Below are positions 45,801 to 55,940 of a stretch of 64,000 nucleotides of DNA, piece by piece; the first letter of the stretch is position 1; every line of letters starts with the position of its first letter. The stretch covers positions 17,530,643-17,594,642 of the forward strand of contig CM072897.1 in the NCBI GenBank assembly GCA_037013685.1. Direction: 5' to 3'. Source of the stretch: Acridotheres tristis. Its lineage: Eukaryota; Chordata; Aves; Passeriformes; Sturnidae. The translations under genes and the position numbers were made by a program. The notes beneath the pieces are model-generated. The model worked only from the letters and a program-made list of their open reading frames with translations. It did not search any database and had not been told where the DNA came from.

Positions 45801-47405
45801 TTGGCTACAACTCCTGGAAGACTGGAGCTACTCGATTTCTTCATCAAATAGTCAATCCATTGAATGAGAAAAGTATCATCCTGGCTGGGGGACAAGTGGA
45901 GAGCTTTACATCACTGACCTCTGAGAAGTAGGTATTTTTTTCCAGGTAAACGATGAAAAAACTTAAAATGAGAGAAACATTGCAGATCCATAGCCTTCTA
46001 GTTATATTGAAAATCCCCTTTACAGTAGTAAAACAACAATTTCTTAAAGGGAAAAGTGTCCCAATTATATGATATAGCCAGAAAATCTGCAAGCTTTGTA
46101 TGGCTATGATATAATTTGGATTCTGGAAACCCAGCTTGGAGAAACCAACTGAAAAGGAGATTTCCAGCTTCAGATACCTTTGTGTGTTTACTGCAGTCAG
46201 GATTTCTTCTCTGGAGTGCAGGTAAATGAGTACCCATTGTGATGGAGCCCAGGATGTGGCCATGTGTTTGTGTACGTGCCCCGGTTTGGCTCAGGGCACG
46301 GAGCAGCAGCTGCACACATGGCAGGGCTGTGCCCCAGGAGCTCACCTGAGCCACCCTGGCTGCTGAAGGATGTGGCACTCCATCCTGTGGAGCACAATGC
46401 AGCTGTGCCTGTGGGCTCCTTGTGCCATGGCAGGTCTGGAGTCCACAATAATATCAAAGTTTTTCTTGCATCTGATATTGTCGGCTGCACCATTGTCCCA
46501 GATAACAGAGCTGACCTTAAATAAAGTCACTGCAGATAAAGGTTAAGTACGTAACTACTTAACCCCTTGTGTCCAGGCCAACCAGTTTAAAGCATGTGAA
46601 TCCAAAGACCTTTACTGACTGCTGCCCTGCTTCAATGTATAAATCCTCAGCGCCTTTGCTTGTCTTAAGTTTAACTGGCGGTTTCATTGGAATTGCAGAG
46701 CTATGACACACACAAACTGCTGAATTTGGCGTGAGTGAAATGAGTTTATACTTAATACCTAGTAATGGATGTGGAAGCTTTTCCTGGTGAAAGGTTGCTA
46801 CACAAAAGCATTGCTGAAATACGAAGTCGTTCGTTTGCTTTTTAACTCCGGATGGTATCAGAATCAGTGCAGTGTTGGCTGCTTTGAACCCAGTGTGCTG
46901 CAGCAGCAGCAGTGCAGTCAGGTGAGGAGCGGTGCCCCCAAGACATTGTCTAACTTGGTGCCTGTTGCCTTTCAGTAGCCACGCCCAGCCTGGCGATGCC
47001 TGCGGTGTGGTTGGGTTGGCTTTCAGCGGTGCCCAGATCCAGAGCGCCACTGTCCTGTTAGACCAGGACGTGGCCGATGAGAGGACAGCGGAAGCGGCCA
47101 TGCAGCGTCTCAAAGCAGCAAACATCCCCGAGCACAACACCATTGGCTTCATGTTTGCCTGTGTTGGCAGAGGATATCGGCATTACAAAACCAAAAGGAA
47201 TATGGAAGCTGATGCATTTAGGAAGTTTTTTCCAAGTGTTCCCCTCTTTGGCTTTTTTGGACATGGGGAAATAGGATGTGATCGAATAGTTACTGGGAAT
47301 TTCGTATTAAGAGAATGTAATGACATAAAGGATGACCTGCTCCATGGTTATACTACTGTTATGACTCTTATACACCTTGGTTCAACTAAAGCAAGCCAAG
47401 CATAA
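42701..47405 (+). CDS. FBXO22: FBXO22, F-box only protein 22 (complete, 7 coding exons)
   Basis: Spliced CDS: 42701-42804, 42894-43026, 43801-43888, 44298-44393, 45269-45433, 45762-45927, 46979-47405 (or 46976-47405). Phases join without a stop, giving 392 (or 393) residues against 403 that I recall for human. FBXO22 is a substrate adaptor of SCF (SKP1-CUL1-F-box) ubiquitin ligases; histone demethylase KDM4 proteins are known targets. The F-box is at about residues 12-55 ([12 protein letters not shown] through CRLWREC). The remainder matches the FIST-type C-terminal region, with conserved blocks LILAGGQV-like ([10 protein letters not shown]), [20 protein letters not shown] and [20 protein letters not shown]. 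The ATG sits in a strong Kozak context (GCCATGG). The N-terminus is about ten residues shorter than human and the C-terminus slightly longer. Confidence 0.97.
42894..43026 (+). CDS. FBXO22: FBXO22 coding exon 2
   Basis: 133 nt: completes Cys35, then [18 protein letters not shown] to [10 protein letters not shown] (residues 36-79). Acceptor TGTTGCAG, donor GTGAGG. It finishes the F-box and is very rich in CpG and Arg codons. Confidence 0.95.
43018..43097 (+). repeat. FBXO22: Imperfect tandem repeat over the exon 2 donor of FBXO22
   Basis: GAGCTCGAG recurs at 43018 (ending exon 2) and 43060, with a partial GAGCTCG copy at 43091. Each of the first two is followed by a (G/C)TGAGGGG-like tract. 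The authentic copy has the GT donor; the second reads CT at that place. Confidence 0.75.
43027..43800 (+). other. FBXO22: FBXO22 intron 2
   Basis: 774-bp intron. Its first ~75 bp are imperfect copies of the exon 2/intron 2 junction (see the repeat entry). The rest is unremarkable. Confidence 0.9.
43801..43888 (+). CDS. FBXO22: FBXO22 coding exon 3
   Basis: 88 nt: [20 protein letters not shown] to EECHEQKK (80-108) plus one base. Acceptor CTTTGCAG, donor GTAAAG. Confidence 0.95.
43889..44297 (+). other. FBXO22: FBXO22 intron 3
   Basis: 409-bp intron; nothing recognisable beyond splice sites. Confidence 0.9.
44298..44393 (+). CDS. FBXO22: FBXO22 coding exon 4
   Basis: 96 nt: finishes Ala109, then [20 protein letters not shown] to LVTPGIV and one base (110-140). 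Acceptor TTTTAACAG, donor GTAGGA. A basic cluster RKR sits at its start. Confidence 0.95.
   Translation, partial: PEKETVKKQHLHLKSCCQSDARFLDWSPQGL
44394..45268 (+). other. FBXO22: FBXO22 intron 4
   Basis: 875-bp intron; nothing recognisable beyond splice sites. Confidence 0.9.
45269..45433 (+). CDS. FBXO22: FBXO22 coding exon 5
   Basis: 165 nt: finishes Val141, then [20 protein letters not shown] to DESKFAEA plus one base (142-195). Acceptor TCTCTGTAG, donor GTATGT. Confidence 0.96.
45434..45761 (+). other. FBXO22: FBXO22 intron 5
   Basis: 328-bp intron; nothing recognisable beyond splice sites. Confidence 0.9.
45762..45927 (+). CDS. FBXO22: FBXO22 coding exon 6
   Basis: 166 nt: finishes Gly196, then [20 protein letters not shown] to [17 protein letters not shown] plus two bases (197-250). 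Acceptor TTTGTAG. The donor must be AA/GTAGGT; using the later GT at 45932 would place an in-frame TAG. Confidence 0.95.
45928..46975 (+). other. FBXO22: FBXO22 intron 6
   Basis: 1.05-kb intron. A GC-richer block at about 46260-46530 is open on both strands but matches no protein I know. It ends in the NAGNAG acceptor at 46973-46978. Confidence 0.88.
46973..46978 (+). promoter_or_regulatory. FBXO22: NAGNAG tandem splice acceptor of FBXO22 exon 7
   Basis: CAGTAG. Splicing after 46975 gives ...Glu-Asn-Ser-His-Ala; after 46978 gives ...Glu-Asn-His-Ala. Both keep the frame. The shorter form has the same length as human here. Confidence 0.8.
46979..47405 (+). CDS. FBXO22: FBXO22 coding exon 7 (C-terminus and stop)
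   Basis: 427 nt using the second acceptor of a CAG-TAG tandem; the first adds three bases (46976-46978) and one serine. The frame runs through [52 protein letters not shown] and ends LGSTKASQA with TAA at 47403-47405. The ASQA end extends past the human terminus as I recall it. Confidence 0.95.
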
Positions 47406-47684
47406 GTAAGGTTTAATGCTTCAGTGAGCTGTTTGTTTCATTCCAGAGAGCTAAGAAGTCTGGAAGAGTGGACATCTTGCAGTCAAAGCCCCTTCCAAAA
47501 CGTAAACATCATTTTGGTAATATTATCGAGTCTTGTAGTTGCAATAGAGTTTACTATAATATCTGTGAGAAAACCTTGCATTTTGTGTAATCCCCTGTAT
47601 ACATCAGAATTGCAGGAAATTATATTTGATGGAGTTCTGCAACTGAAGAAAGCCTCTTTCTTCCTTAATGAAGTGGTTTCTACA

Positions 47685-48195
47685 AATCACAGAATATGCT
47701 GAATTGGAAGGGACCGATCAGGATCATTGAGTCCAACTCTTGGCCCTGAACAGGACACCCCAAGAATTTCACCAAGTGCCTGAGAGTGTTGTCCAAACTC
47801 TTCTTGAGCTCAGGCAGGGCTTGGTACTCTGACTACTTTCCTGGGGAGCCTGTTCCAGTGCCCAGCCACTCTGGGTGAAAAACTTTCTCCTGATACCCAA
47901 CCTAAACCTCCCTGACTCAGTTCCTTGCCGTTCCCTTGAGTTCTGTCGCTGGTCGTGAGAGTGAAGAGATGTTGAAGACCACAGTGAGGTCTCCCCTCAG
48001 TCTCTTCTGCAGGCTGAGCAAACCAATTGTCCTCAGCCACTCCTCATAAGGCTTCCCCTCCAGATCCTTCCTCATGGCGTTCCTCTGGATCCCCTCTAAA
48101 CTTCATGTCTTTTTTATGTTGAGGTGCCCAGAACTGCCCCAGTGCAGAGCAGAGCAGGACAATCCCCTCCCTGGCCCATTTAGTGTCGATGGCAA
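47685..48195 (-). mobile_element. CR1-type LINE fragment (3' end, antisense)
   Basis: About 500 bp strongly resembling the 3' part of avian CR1 retrotransposons in reverse complement. It begins near AATCACAGAATATGCTGAAT, includes the familiar GGAAGGGACC, CTGGGGAGCCTGTTCCAGTG and GAGGTCTCCCCTCAGTCTC segments, and ends near GGACAATCCCCTCCCTGGCC. The 3' terminus of the element is on the left. The copy is 5'-truncated, as most CR1 copies are, and seems to lack a few tens of bases near 48140. It holds no usable open reading frame. Confidence 0.92.
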
Positions 48196-48409
48196 ACCCA
48201 AACGCAAATGTAGAAAGAAAGAGTACTTTGATGTGTTCTATGTATGTAAAGCACTCTAGGAAAACTACAGATGCATTAAATCTACCATTTCCTGGATTTT
48301 GTCTCTAGAGAGATGCAGAACTTTCCCAGAGTCCTATTTGCAAAACTGAGCAGTTTTACTAGATAAAATCAATGCTAATCTTTAGAGAAAAGTAAAGAAG
48401 TACTTGTTA

Positions 48410-48415
48410 AATAAA
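48410..48415 (+). terminator. FBXO22: Candidate poly(A) signal, FBXO22
   Basis: AATAAA about 1 kb after the stop codon, just beyond the CR1 fragment. An ATTAAA at 48274 is a weaker alternative. Confidence 0.5.
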
Positions 48416-48440
48416 GATAGAAGTATGTGAAAATACCTTG

Positions 48441-51400
48441 CCTTCTATTCTTAGAGAAAAAGCTCTGATTTAAAGATGTTGTCCAGCTAAGAGTACAGCT
48501 GGGCTCAGCACCTTGAACTGAATTTCAGTTGCTTAACTATGTGGTTCAGAATATAGTAGTGGTTGCCTCTTCTCCTGTAGTGTGATTACAGTCTTTTAAA
48601 TCCAGAATGCTCAGAAATAAGTCTATCCATCTTTAAGTTTCTTTAGGAAGTTTTTGCTCTTTAATTTGGAACTGTGGGACACACAAGATCTGGGTTTATT
48701 ATATTTATATAGAGACTTTAAGTAAGACTTGTGCTTCAGTTTTTCCTATGCTTTTACATCAGTCACCTGTTTTGATTGCTGCAGCTGGCATGCAGTATCA
48801 AGTAAGTAAATTCAGCATAGTCTCAGTATAGCTGATAATATATTTGCTGCTTTTTAAATTCTTTCCTCCCTTTTATTTTCACTTAGTAATAGAATGACAA
48901 TAAAACAGAATAATTTTGCACCATATCACCAGATTTCTAAATGCAAAATCAGGCAGCTGGCCCATTTTCAGTGTAGTAAAAAGAAAATACTTACCTGTAC
49001 GTTGTACAAGAAAGTAACATTTTTTGCTTTAAATGTACCAAGGAAAACTTCAGTTAGCAACTTTATGCCCATGTCTAGTTAAAACTTTTCCTGAACTTGG
49101 CCTAACGAGCTTTAATAGGGGTGTATCTGTCCTGAGCATTAACTGTTGGTGTCAGTGTGTGCTGAGCACAGACAGCTCTTCCTCATGGCTGTATTGATGA
49201 GGGGTTTTTTTAATTAGAAGGTAGGATGAGCTGTGAGTTGGACAACGTTCAGTTATTTCATTTAGATGGCAAAGTATCTGGAAGTGGAGTATTGGTTGAA
49301 TTTTCAGAGAAGCCCTTGGTGGGAGGTGACTGTGTGTTATTTTAGCATAACCAGAATGTCCCATTTGGCCCTTGGTGTCTGCAATAACCATGTTGAACAG
49401 GACAGAAAGGAGATGTTTTGTTTCTGTAATGCAGACAGGAGTCCTGGTGCTGTCAGCCATGCCGAGCAGCCTAGGAAGGTTAGCAGGTTGCTGTGATCAA
49501 CCACATGTCCTCAGTAGCAGTGCAGACTCGGCCTGAAGGTCAGAGGAGCTGATGGTGAGCTCAGAGGATGGCACAGCTAACCCAGAACTGCCAGGGTCGT
49601 CTGCAGGGCACGGGCAGCAGGTCCTGGAGCTGAGGAACCTTCAGAGGTAAACACGGTACAGAACGGGGGGTGGAGGGGTGGGAGATCTGCATCAGAATCC
49701 AGGAATCCTTGTCCCCAGTGTCAAGTGTGGGGATGGGCCCAAAATACCCTAGAACCATGCACATGGCTGGAACCACGACACTGTCTGTCCCAGGCACATC
49801 ATGCCTGCCATGTGACAGGGAAGTGGTGTAAGTGATGAAATTGTAACATCTGTGATTAAAGTGTTTTGCTATTCAAGTTCATTTTGCCTCCATACTGTTA
49901 TTTGCTCTTCAACCACAACTCCTTAGAGAATCCCAAATATATTTGATTACAAGGTGCATGTACCAAAAGGCAGAGATAATTGATAGAGAGTTTTGCAGTG
50001 CCAAAATTTATACTTCTGTCACTCAAAAGAAACAAGCACGAGGTTTTAAAGTGGATAGAGTTACTTAAATGAGTATTCAGTAATTGAGGCAAATGTGAAT
50101 AGCAGGACTGCTCTAAAGATCAGGTTTATCTGCAATTGTTACAGTGCTGACAGTAACGTGTTTCCAACAAGAGAGCAGAGTCCCTAAGTGACCACAACTG
50201 GATTTTGGTTTTGTTATGAAAAAAGTAAAACTTGCAAAGTCACAAGACCTGCAGGGAGGAGTGATAGTTTTGCTGACAAAAGGTAAAAACATTGTTTTTT
50301 CCAATGTTTTGAATAAGAATGTTTTGCTGTACATTTGTTCTTGATGCATCATTCAATTAATTGATCTGTAGGTTTAAAAAAAAATAATAAGCAAGCATGT
50401 GATGTATAACCTTGTACTCCCACCACCAAAGTAGCAATTACCAGACATAAAGCCATTACTGCAACTTCTATTTTAACGTTGCTATCCAAAGATCCCCTCA
50501 TAGGATGTTTCTGTAACATGCAGTTGTAATAAAACGAGGAAAAATTGGTAAAGAGGAGCAAAACTTTTAAGAACAAATAGTTACATAGGATTCTGAATTA
50601 ATTTCTAGTTAAAATTTTACCTCAAAACTCACTCAGTGTCATTACCCCCTCCTAGCTTCTATTTTTCTTTCTAAAAATGAAGAACTTTTTTCTACTAGAA
50701 ATAACTGTGTAGTAGTGGGGGTTCTTAGCTTTCATATCAGAAAAAATGGAATTAAGTTTTCTGGTGTTCAGCCCCGTGAGAGAAAAGCAAAAAGCATTTG
50801 TCATTCAGATACCTGCTTCTGTTTTACTCAACAGAATGATACAGAAAAATAACATTTGAGGTATAGAAGTTTGCATAGTTAGGAGTTACAAAGATATTAA
50901 ATGTACAGTTAAATGGTCTTTTATAGGATCTCTTACAGTCTCTGAGCACTCTGCAAACATTAAGAAAGTAATTATTTGCTCCACTGTCTGATTATTTTTC
51001 ATGATTACATGGCAGAGAAGTTTTTTGTTTTTTTTTTTCACTTTATGAATCTGTGGTGGCTCTCTAAAATCCATTTAATCTTAATAGAGCAGTTCCATGT
51101 TCTGCACACAAAACGCAGGTAACACAGTTGTTTGAGTCGAGTTATCTGCAGTTGTTCCTGTTCTAAGCCCATTTCTCAGCTCCAAGAGAGGCTGTTTCAG
51201 CAGGACTCCACATGAGCCTTGAAGGGATTTTGAACTGCATGCTCTGGGGTGTGCAGCAAGGTAAAGCAAGCTCACTTCTGCTGCTGGTGTGCATTGCACC
51301 TGTACTACTGGTTTAGGTCAAACAAATACAAGTTTAAACAATGGAAGCCTTTTTATTTGATTATTTCATGCCTACCAGCACTTCAGGACAGTGTGGGGTG

Positions 51401-54400
51401 TTATTCTAAAGAGAACATAGAGCTACAGTGAGAAACTGGAAACTCAGAGGAAATGCCTAGAACCGGTTTGGACTATTTGGAAGTGATATCACCTGGATAC
51501 TTATATAATTATCAGCAGAGAAACAGCTAATTAGATTTTTTCTCCGAAGTACTTTGATAATTTAGGTGAAAAAAAATTTATTCCCAAATCATTGGGATTT
51601 GTGCTTCTAAATGTTTTTAAAATACAGTGTATAAATTGGCATAATTACATTTCACAGATGTGTCTTCCCTGAGATTAGCAGGTAGGATAAAATTCTCAAA
51701 ATAAATGTTTCAGAGATTCACATCACTGAGTCAGTGCTAGGTCATGTCACCTTTCCATGATAAATTTTCACAGCTATGAGAGCTAAAAACAGCTTTCTTT
51801 GAAATAAGCTCATCTTAGCTGAGTTGTCAATATGGCAACAGTGATGGCAAACAATAATCCTCTCAAAAGAGGAACTCTCCTAGAATCTTCAGACCTGCTG
51901 AAAATGACTGAATGACAGGGCAGCAAATTCTGTGATGGAGAATGTACAACATAGATTCAAGTGACCCAGCCCTCTTAAAAATCGCTACCAATGGAAGCTC
52001 ACCCAAATTTTTACAGCCCATTGTTTGCCTGCACAAAAGCTGCAGATGAAATATCATTACTTGCATTGAGAGGATAATTTGAAAACAGTCTCTTTTAATG
52101 TGTCCTGAAAAAAAAGTTTTCAAATGCCACAGAAACTGACACAGAGGTGCATTGAAAAGTGTTAAAAATTGGTTATAGCTTTAATTTGGGGGACGAAACC
52201 ATCAGTATCTTCTTGTTATTTCAGGTTCTGCAGCTGTAGGTTCTGTTCACATGCCCTTACCTAGCTCTAGAAATGGTTCCTGCTGAAAGGTTTAGTGAAG
52301 TGTCAGTGCCAAAGATGGAACTGAACAGGAGCCTGACTATTGGTATTTCACAGGGTTTGTATTGCCTCCTGTGCTGTCACGAAATGATCTCTTGCCTTAC
52401 ATACAAATTATGTTGAACAGGCTACAGGAGAGCAAGAACAGACTTGGATGAGCATAAGCAGATAACTTACACAGAATAATGACCATTTCTGCTGTGAGAA
52501 GTTCTATCCAGCATTTCTTGGCTTTCTATTTTCAAATAACTGAGTTACACAATCAGAGCTTCTCTACAGCTCTTCAAAAATTCATGGCCAGAAGGAAAAT
52601 GTTTTATTTTAGTGCAGTAAATTTTGAAGGAGTTGCACAACACTGAGGTTATCTTTAAAATGGGGAGTGCTACTAAATGGACTTCTGTTGGTTTTTCTGC
52701 TTAACATTATAAATCAAAAGACTATGCAGCACAGAGAAATCCTCATTTTCTTTGGAAAACCATTTGACTTTCTTCTTTAACTTTCACCATACTTTGCTCC
52801 AGTGATTGTTTGGACTGCTGATGAAAAACAATTCTATATTGAGTAACATATAAGCCACCTCACACTCACAGGTCTATAAAGAGATTTCCTGTTAATGGCT
52901 GTCAGTTCTGCAAGTGATCAAAAGGTTTTTGCAATATACTGTGAAGAGACTTTTACCACAAGGTTCTGGCAGGATAACATGATCCCCAGGTATAAAAGAA
53001 TTTTTGCCATAACACTCTAATAGATTGTTGTGTGATCATAGTAATGGAGTTTCTTAGTAAATTAGTCTTTTCCAGCTTCTTCCTACTACATAACCTTTCA
53101 GCTGGTGGAGAGGTAATTTCAAAGACATGAGATCTTCTGTTTCATGAAAATGGGAGTCAAACAGACAGGAGAGAGCCCTTATTATTCACACGTTTATAAA
53201 CTTGTAATAATTTTTAAGACTCCAGTGACTCCAACTGCAAGATCTGATCCACTGGAACTGGAGTTTCCTTAACTTAATTGCTCACAGGACTACTTCATTA
53301 ATTTTGTAAGCAATCATTGCTAAAGAGTGTTGCACTTTCTGTGGTATTTGACCACTTTAAATGAATTTGTAGCCTGATGTCATTTTGATTTGAACATCAT
53401 AGTCACAAAGTTTGTTTATTGAAATAATTTTAGCAGCTGAAATGTTCTCAGATGCAATGGATTTGAGGCAGTCTGAATTGCCAGCAGCATTTCCTTCACA
53501 GATAACAATGTTGCATAAATCAGCTTGTTTGCTTTTAAACACGGGGTCAGTTTGTTCAGCCCCACTTTTTGTACAGATTGTTTCCCAAATAATGCAAACA
53601 AGCTCAGAAAAAATGAGTAATTACTCTATGTCTGTCTAGAAAGCTGAGAGGATTCAAAGAGCTTATACAGAATAACTTCAGTCCACTTATTTCTTATATT
53701 TTCTATCAGAATCTCCTTTCTAAATTGCCACTGAAGATGACCACAAACCTTTTCCTTCTTCAGTGGAGACAGTATACCCAACTGTAAGCCTGAGTGTCTC
53801 ATGATCAATACCACAGCAGTGATGTACCAGCTGTCATCTCTGATTCATTTTCACTGAGCCTGTGCAAAGTACTTCAGGTAACACTGATTGTGATGTAGCT
53901 GTCAGTACTGCTACACATCTCCTGAACTCTGTACAGCAGTGGCCTGTCCCTATATGATGAAAAATGACTTTTATCTTTCCTAGCCTTTAAAACAATATTA
54001 TCAGCTTCCTTCAGCTAAAGATTTGAAGTCCAGAAAATAACATGTAAGATTGGGGAATATGGGGAGAAAGTGATCTTCTAGTGCTTTATATAAGTTAGTC
54101 TTGGTGCCCTCAGATTGTCCTTTCACATGCTGAGCACTAACTTGGACTCTGACCTCTCTGACAGGAGTTTTCAGAAGGTAATGAATTATTCTGGTTTGTG
54201 TTCTAGTAGCCATTGTGATGTGATTTCTCTTTGACTTCTCACCTTACACACTGTGCCCAGGTGCCTTTTCTTGCCCATCCCACTGTGCTGCTGTCTACAT
54301 TGATACAAAGTACCCACTGCTTTTTCTGCCACCACAGCATGTTGCAGACATCCTAGAAATAGGAGCTTATTCAGCATTTTCTCTGCACCTATGTTTTTAT

Positions 54401-55434
54401 AGATCTTCAGATTGTTTCTTTCAGAGATAAGAAATCTCTGTTCTGAATTTTCTCTCCTTTCAATTCATGAATTTTCTAGCTAATATTCCTTTCAATACAA
54501 CCTTATATATCCCATACAATGACCTGCTAATCCCTAATGACCTGCTTAGTAATGTGCCATTATGGAAACATATTTGGCTTTTTTGCTGGTTTCAGCCTCC
54601 AGTGCTAGAAATAAGTTGAAAAGAAAACTGTTCAGTTCACATTTTCTATGCCTCTGACTAACCAGACGTTCTCTTTGTGTTGTGAAGGCAAAAAAAGACA
54701 TGAACCATGGCAGGTGGCCTCTCTGTCTGAGTAAGAGACTCCTGTAAGGGACCAAAGTGTGGTATATAATATATTAGTGTGATCAACAGGTGCTTGCATG
54801 AATAAAAGAAATAAATCTTTGGAGAGGGCAGCATTTTTTCAGCCAGGACACCTCTCCGGATAATATTTTGTGTCAGAAATGGACCTGATGAACAAAATTC
54901 CTGATTTCTTCTGGAAACTGGAACATTCAAGGTAAGGTTTGAATTTCCCTCAGTAGTGAGATTTTCAGAAGAAAGCCAGACAGAATTAAAAACCATCAAG
55001 GAAGATGTCTTGCTTAGTATCAGGAACGTACACCAAACTCTGCCTAAAAAAAATTTTTAACCATTATAACTATTTTCTTAATATTTCCCTTTAATTTGTG
55101 TAAAATCATGTGCCAGGCAGCTGGGCAATAAACTACCAATGGTAGCTCATGCTTATGATGTGTTACAATTTAAAAACAACCCAGAACATAAGTATTAGCT
55201 GGGAGAAAGGTTGGGGTTTTTCCCCTACATCTGGTAAGGGTATCTGAAACAAGCCAAATTCTAGACATGTATCACAAATATCAATTTTGAAACTATTGAA
55301 TCAAGACATGCTTCAGCTCCTCTGGGGAAATCCTGTGAAAAATGAAAAACCCCTATCAAAAATTCATAGTATCACCTCACTCTAAAATCCTGTTATATCT
55401 CATATTCTCTGTGCAGTGAAAATAAATACTGTAT
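48441..55434. other. Interval between FBXO22 and NRG4 3' ends, no gene recognised
   Basis: About 7 kb between two convergent genes. It is AT-rich with short open frames on both strands, none protein-like. An ATTAAA at 49855 followed by GTGTTTT is a possible late FBXO22 end. No tRNA, rRNA, CRISPR or further mobile element was recognised. Confidence 0.75.
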
Positions 55435-55444
55435 TTTATTTATT
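55435..55444 (-). terminator. NRG4: Candidate poly(A) signals, NRG4
   Basis: Two overlapping AATAAA hexamers on the minus strand (AATAAATAAA), about 410 bp after the NRG4 stop. They are the nearest canonical signals I saw. Confidence 0.45.
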
Positions 55445-55852
55445 TCCCATGTAGCAAACCCCAAAATTATCTCATGCATCTACCTGTGCATTATTGAAAA
55501 CCATAAAAAATCTCACAGAATTTAAACATAAATTATAGTGAATTCTGTATAATTGATACAGCTTTAAAAGTACACAGAAACTCCATTAGGTGCAACTGTT
55601 CAAGCTTTAGATGTAGTCTTCTCCAACATGTCAGCCTCCTGTTTCAGTCAACTTTCTTCCCTCATCTTGCTCACCATGTCACCCTCTACAGCTTCTATTC
55701 TTAGGGCTGCTCTGCATGTTGTTTCCCCACCATTCTTCAGCTCTAATGCTTTAGGCTGTCGTTATTTCTGAAAAATAAACAAAACACATGACTTTAATTA
55801 ACAACTTCCTCCCCCACACCCCTTGTGGAGTCTGGTCATTTCATTTTAAACT
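55445..55852 (-). other. NRG4: NRG4 3'UTR (inferred extent)
   Basis: Minus-strand sequence between the stop and the AATAAATAAA cluster. The boundary is inferred from the signals only. Confidence 0.45.
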
Positions 55853-55940
55853 CTACTCACTGTTGCAGCCATTGCTACTTGTAGTTTCAACTAGGTTGGC
55901 ACCACACTCTGAAGAACTTGTCCTTGGAATGGAAACTTTC
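55853..55940 (-). CDS. NRG4: NRG4 last coding exon: cytoplasmic tail and stop
   Basis: 88 nt on the minus strand: one base finishing Arg, then 28 codons (KVSIPRTSSSECGANLVETT, SSNGCNSE) and TAG at 55855-55853. Acceptor TTTTATGGTCAG with a CT-repeat tract upstream. The phase fits the preceding exon exactly, and NLVETTSS matches the human NLVETSST block. Confidence 0.88.

Larger units (their letters stand above)
47406..48440 (+). other. FBXO22: FBXO22 3'UTR (inferred extent)
   Basis: From the stop to just past the first AATAAA (48410). About half of it is a CR1 fragment in reverse orientation. The end is inferred; a longer form could use an ATTAAA at 49855. Confidence 0.55.

Noticed and set aside
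46260..46530. GC-richer block in FBXO22 intron 6, open on both strands, considered as a gene or transposon remnant
   Set aside because: No family resemblance and no flanking duplications; composition explains the open frames.
46559..47152. 197-codon open frame on the minus strand across FBXO22 intron 6 and exon 7
   Set aside because: It is antisense to a well-supported coding exon and continues into intron; no splice or homology support.
55853..55940. First reading of the NRG4 tail in a shifted frame, which hits an early TAG
   Set aside because: The phase set by the upstream exon (two bases left over) gives the frame with NLVETTSS and the proper stop; the other frame is not used.
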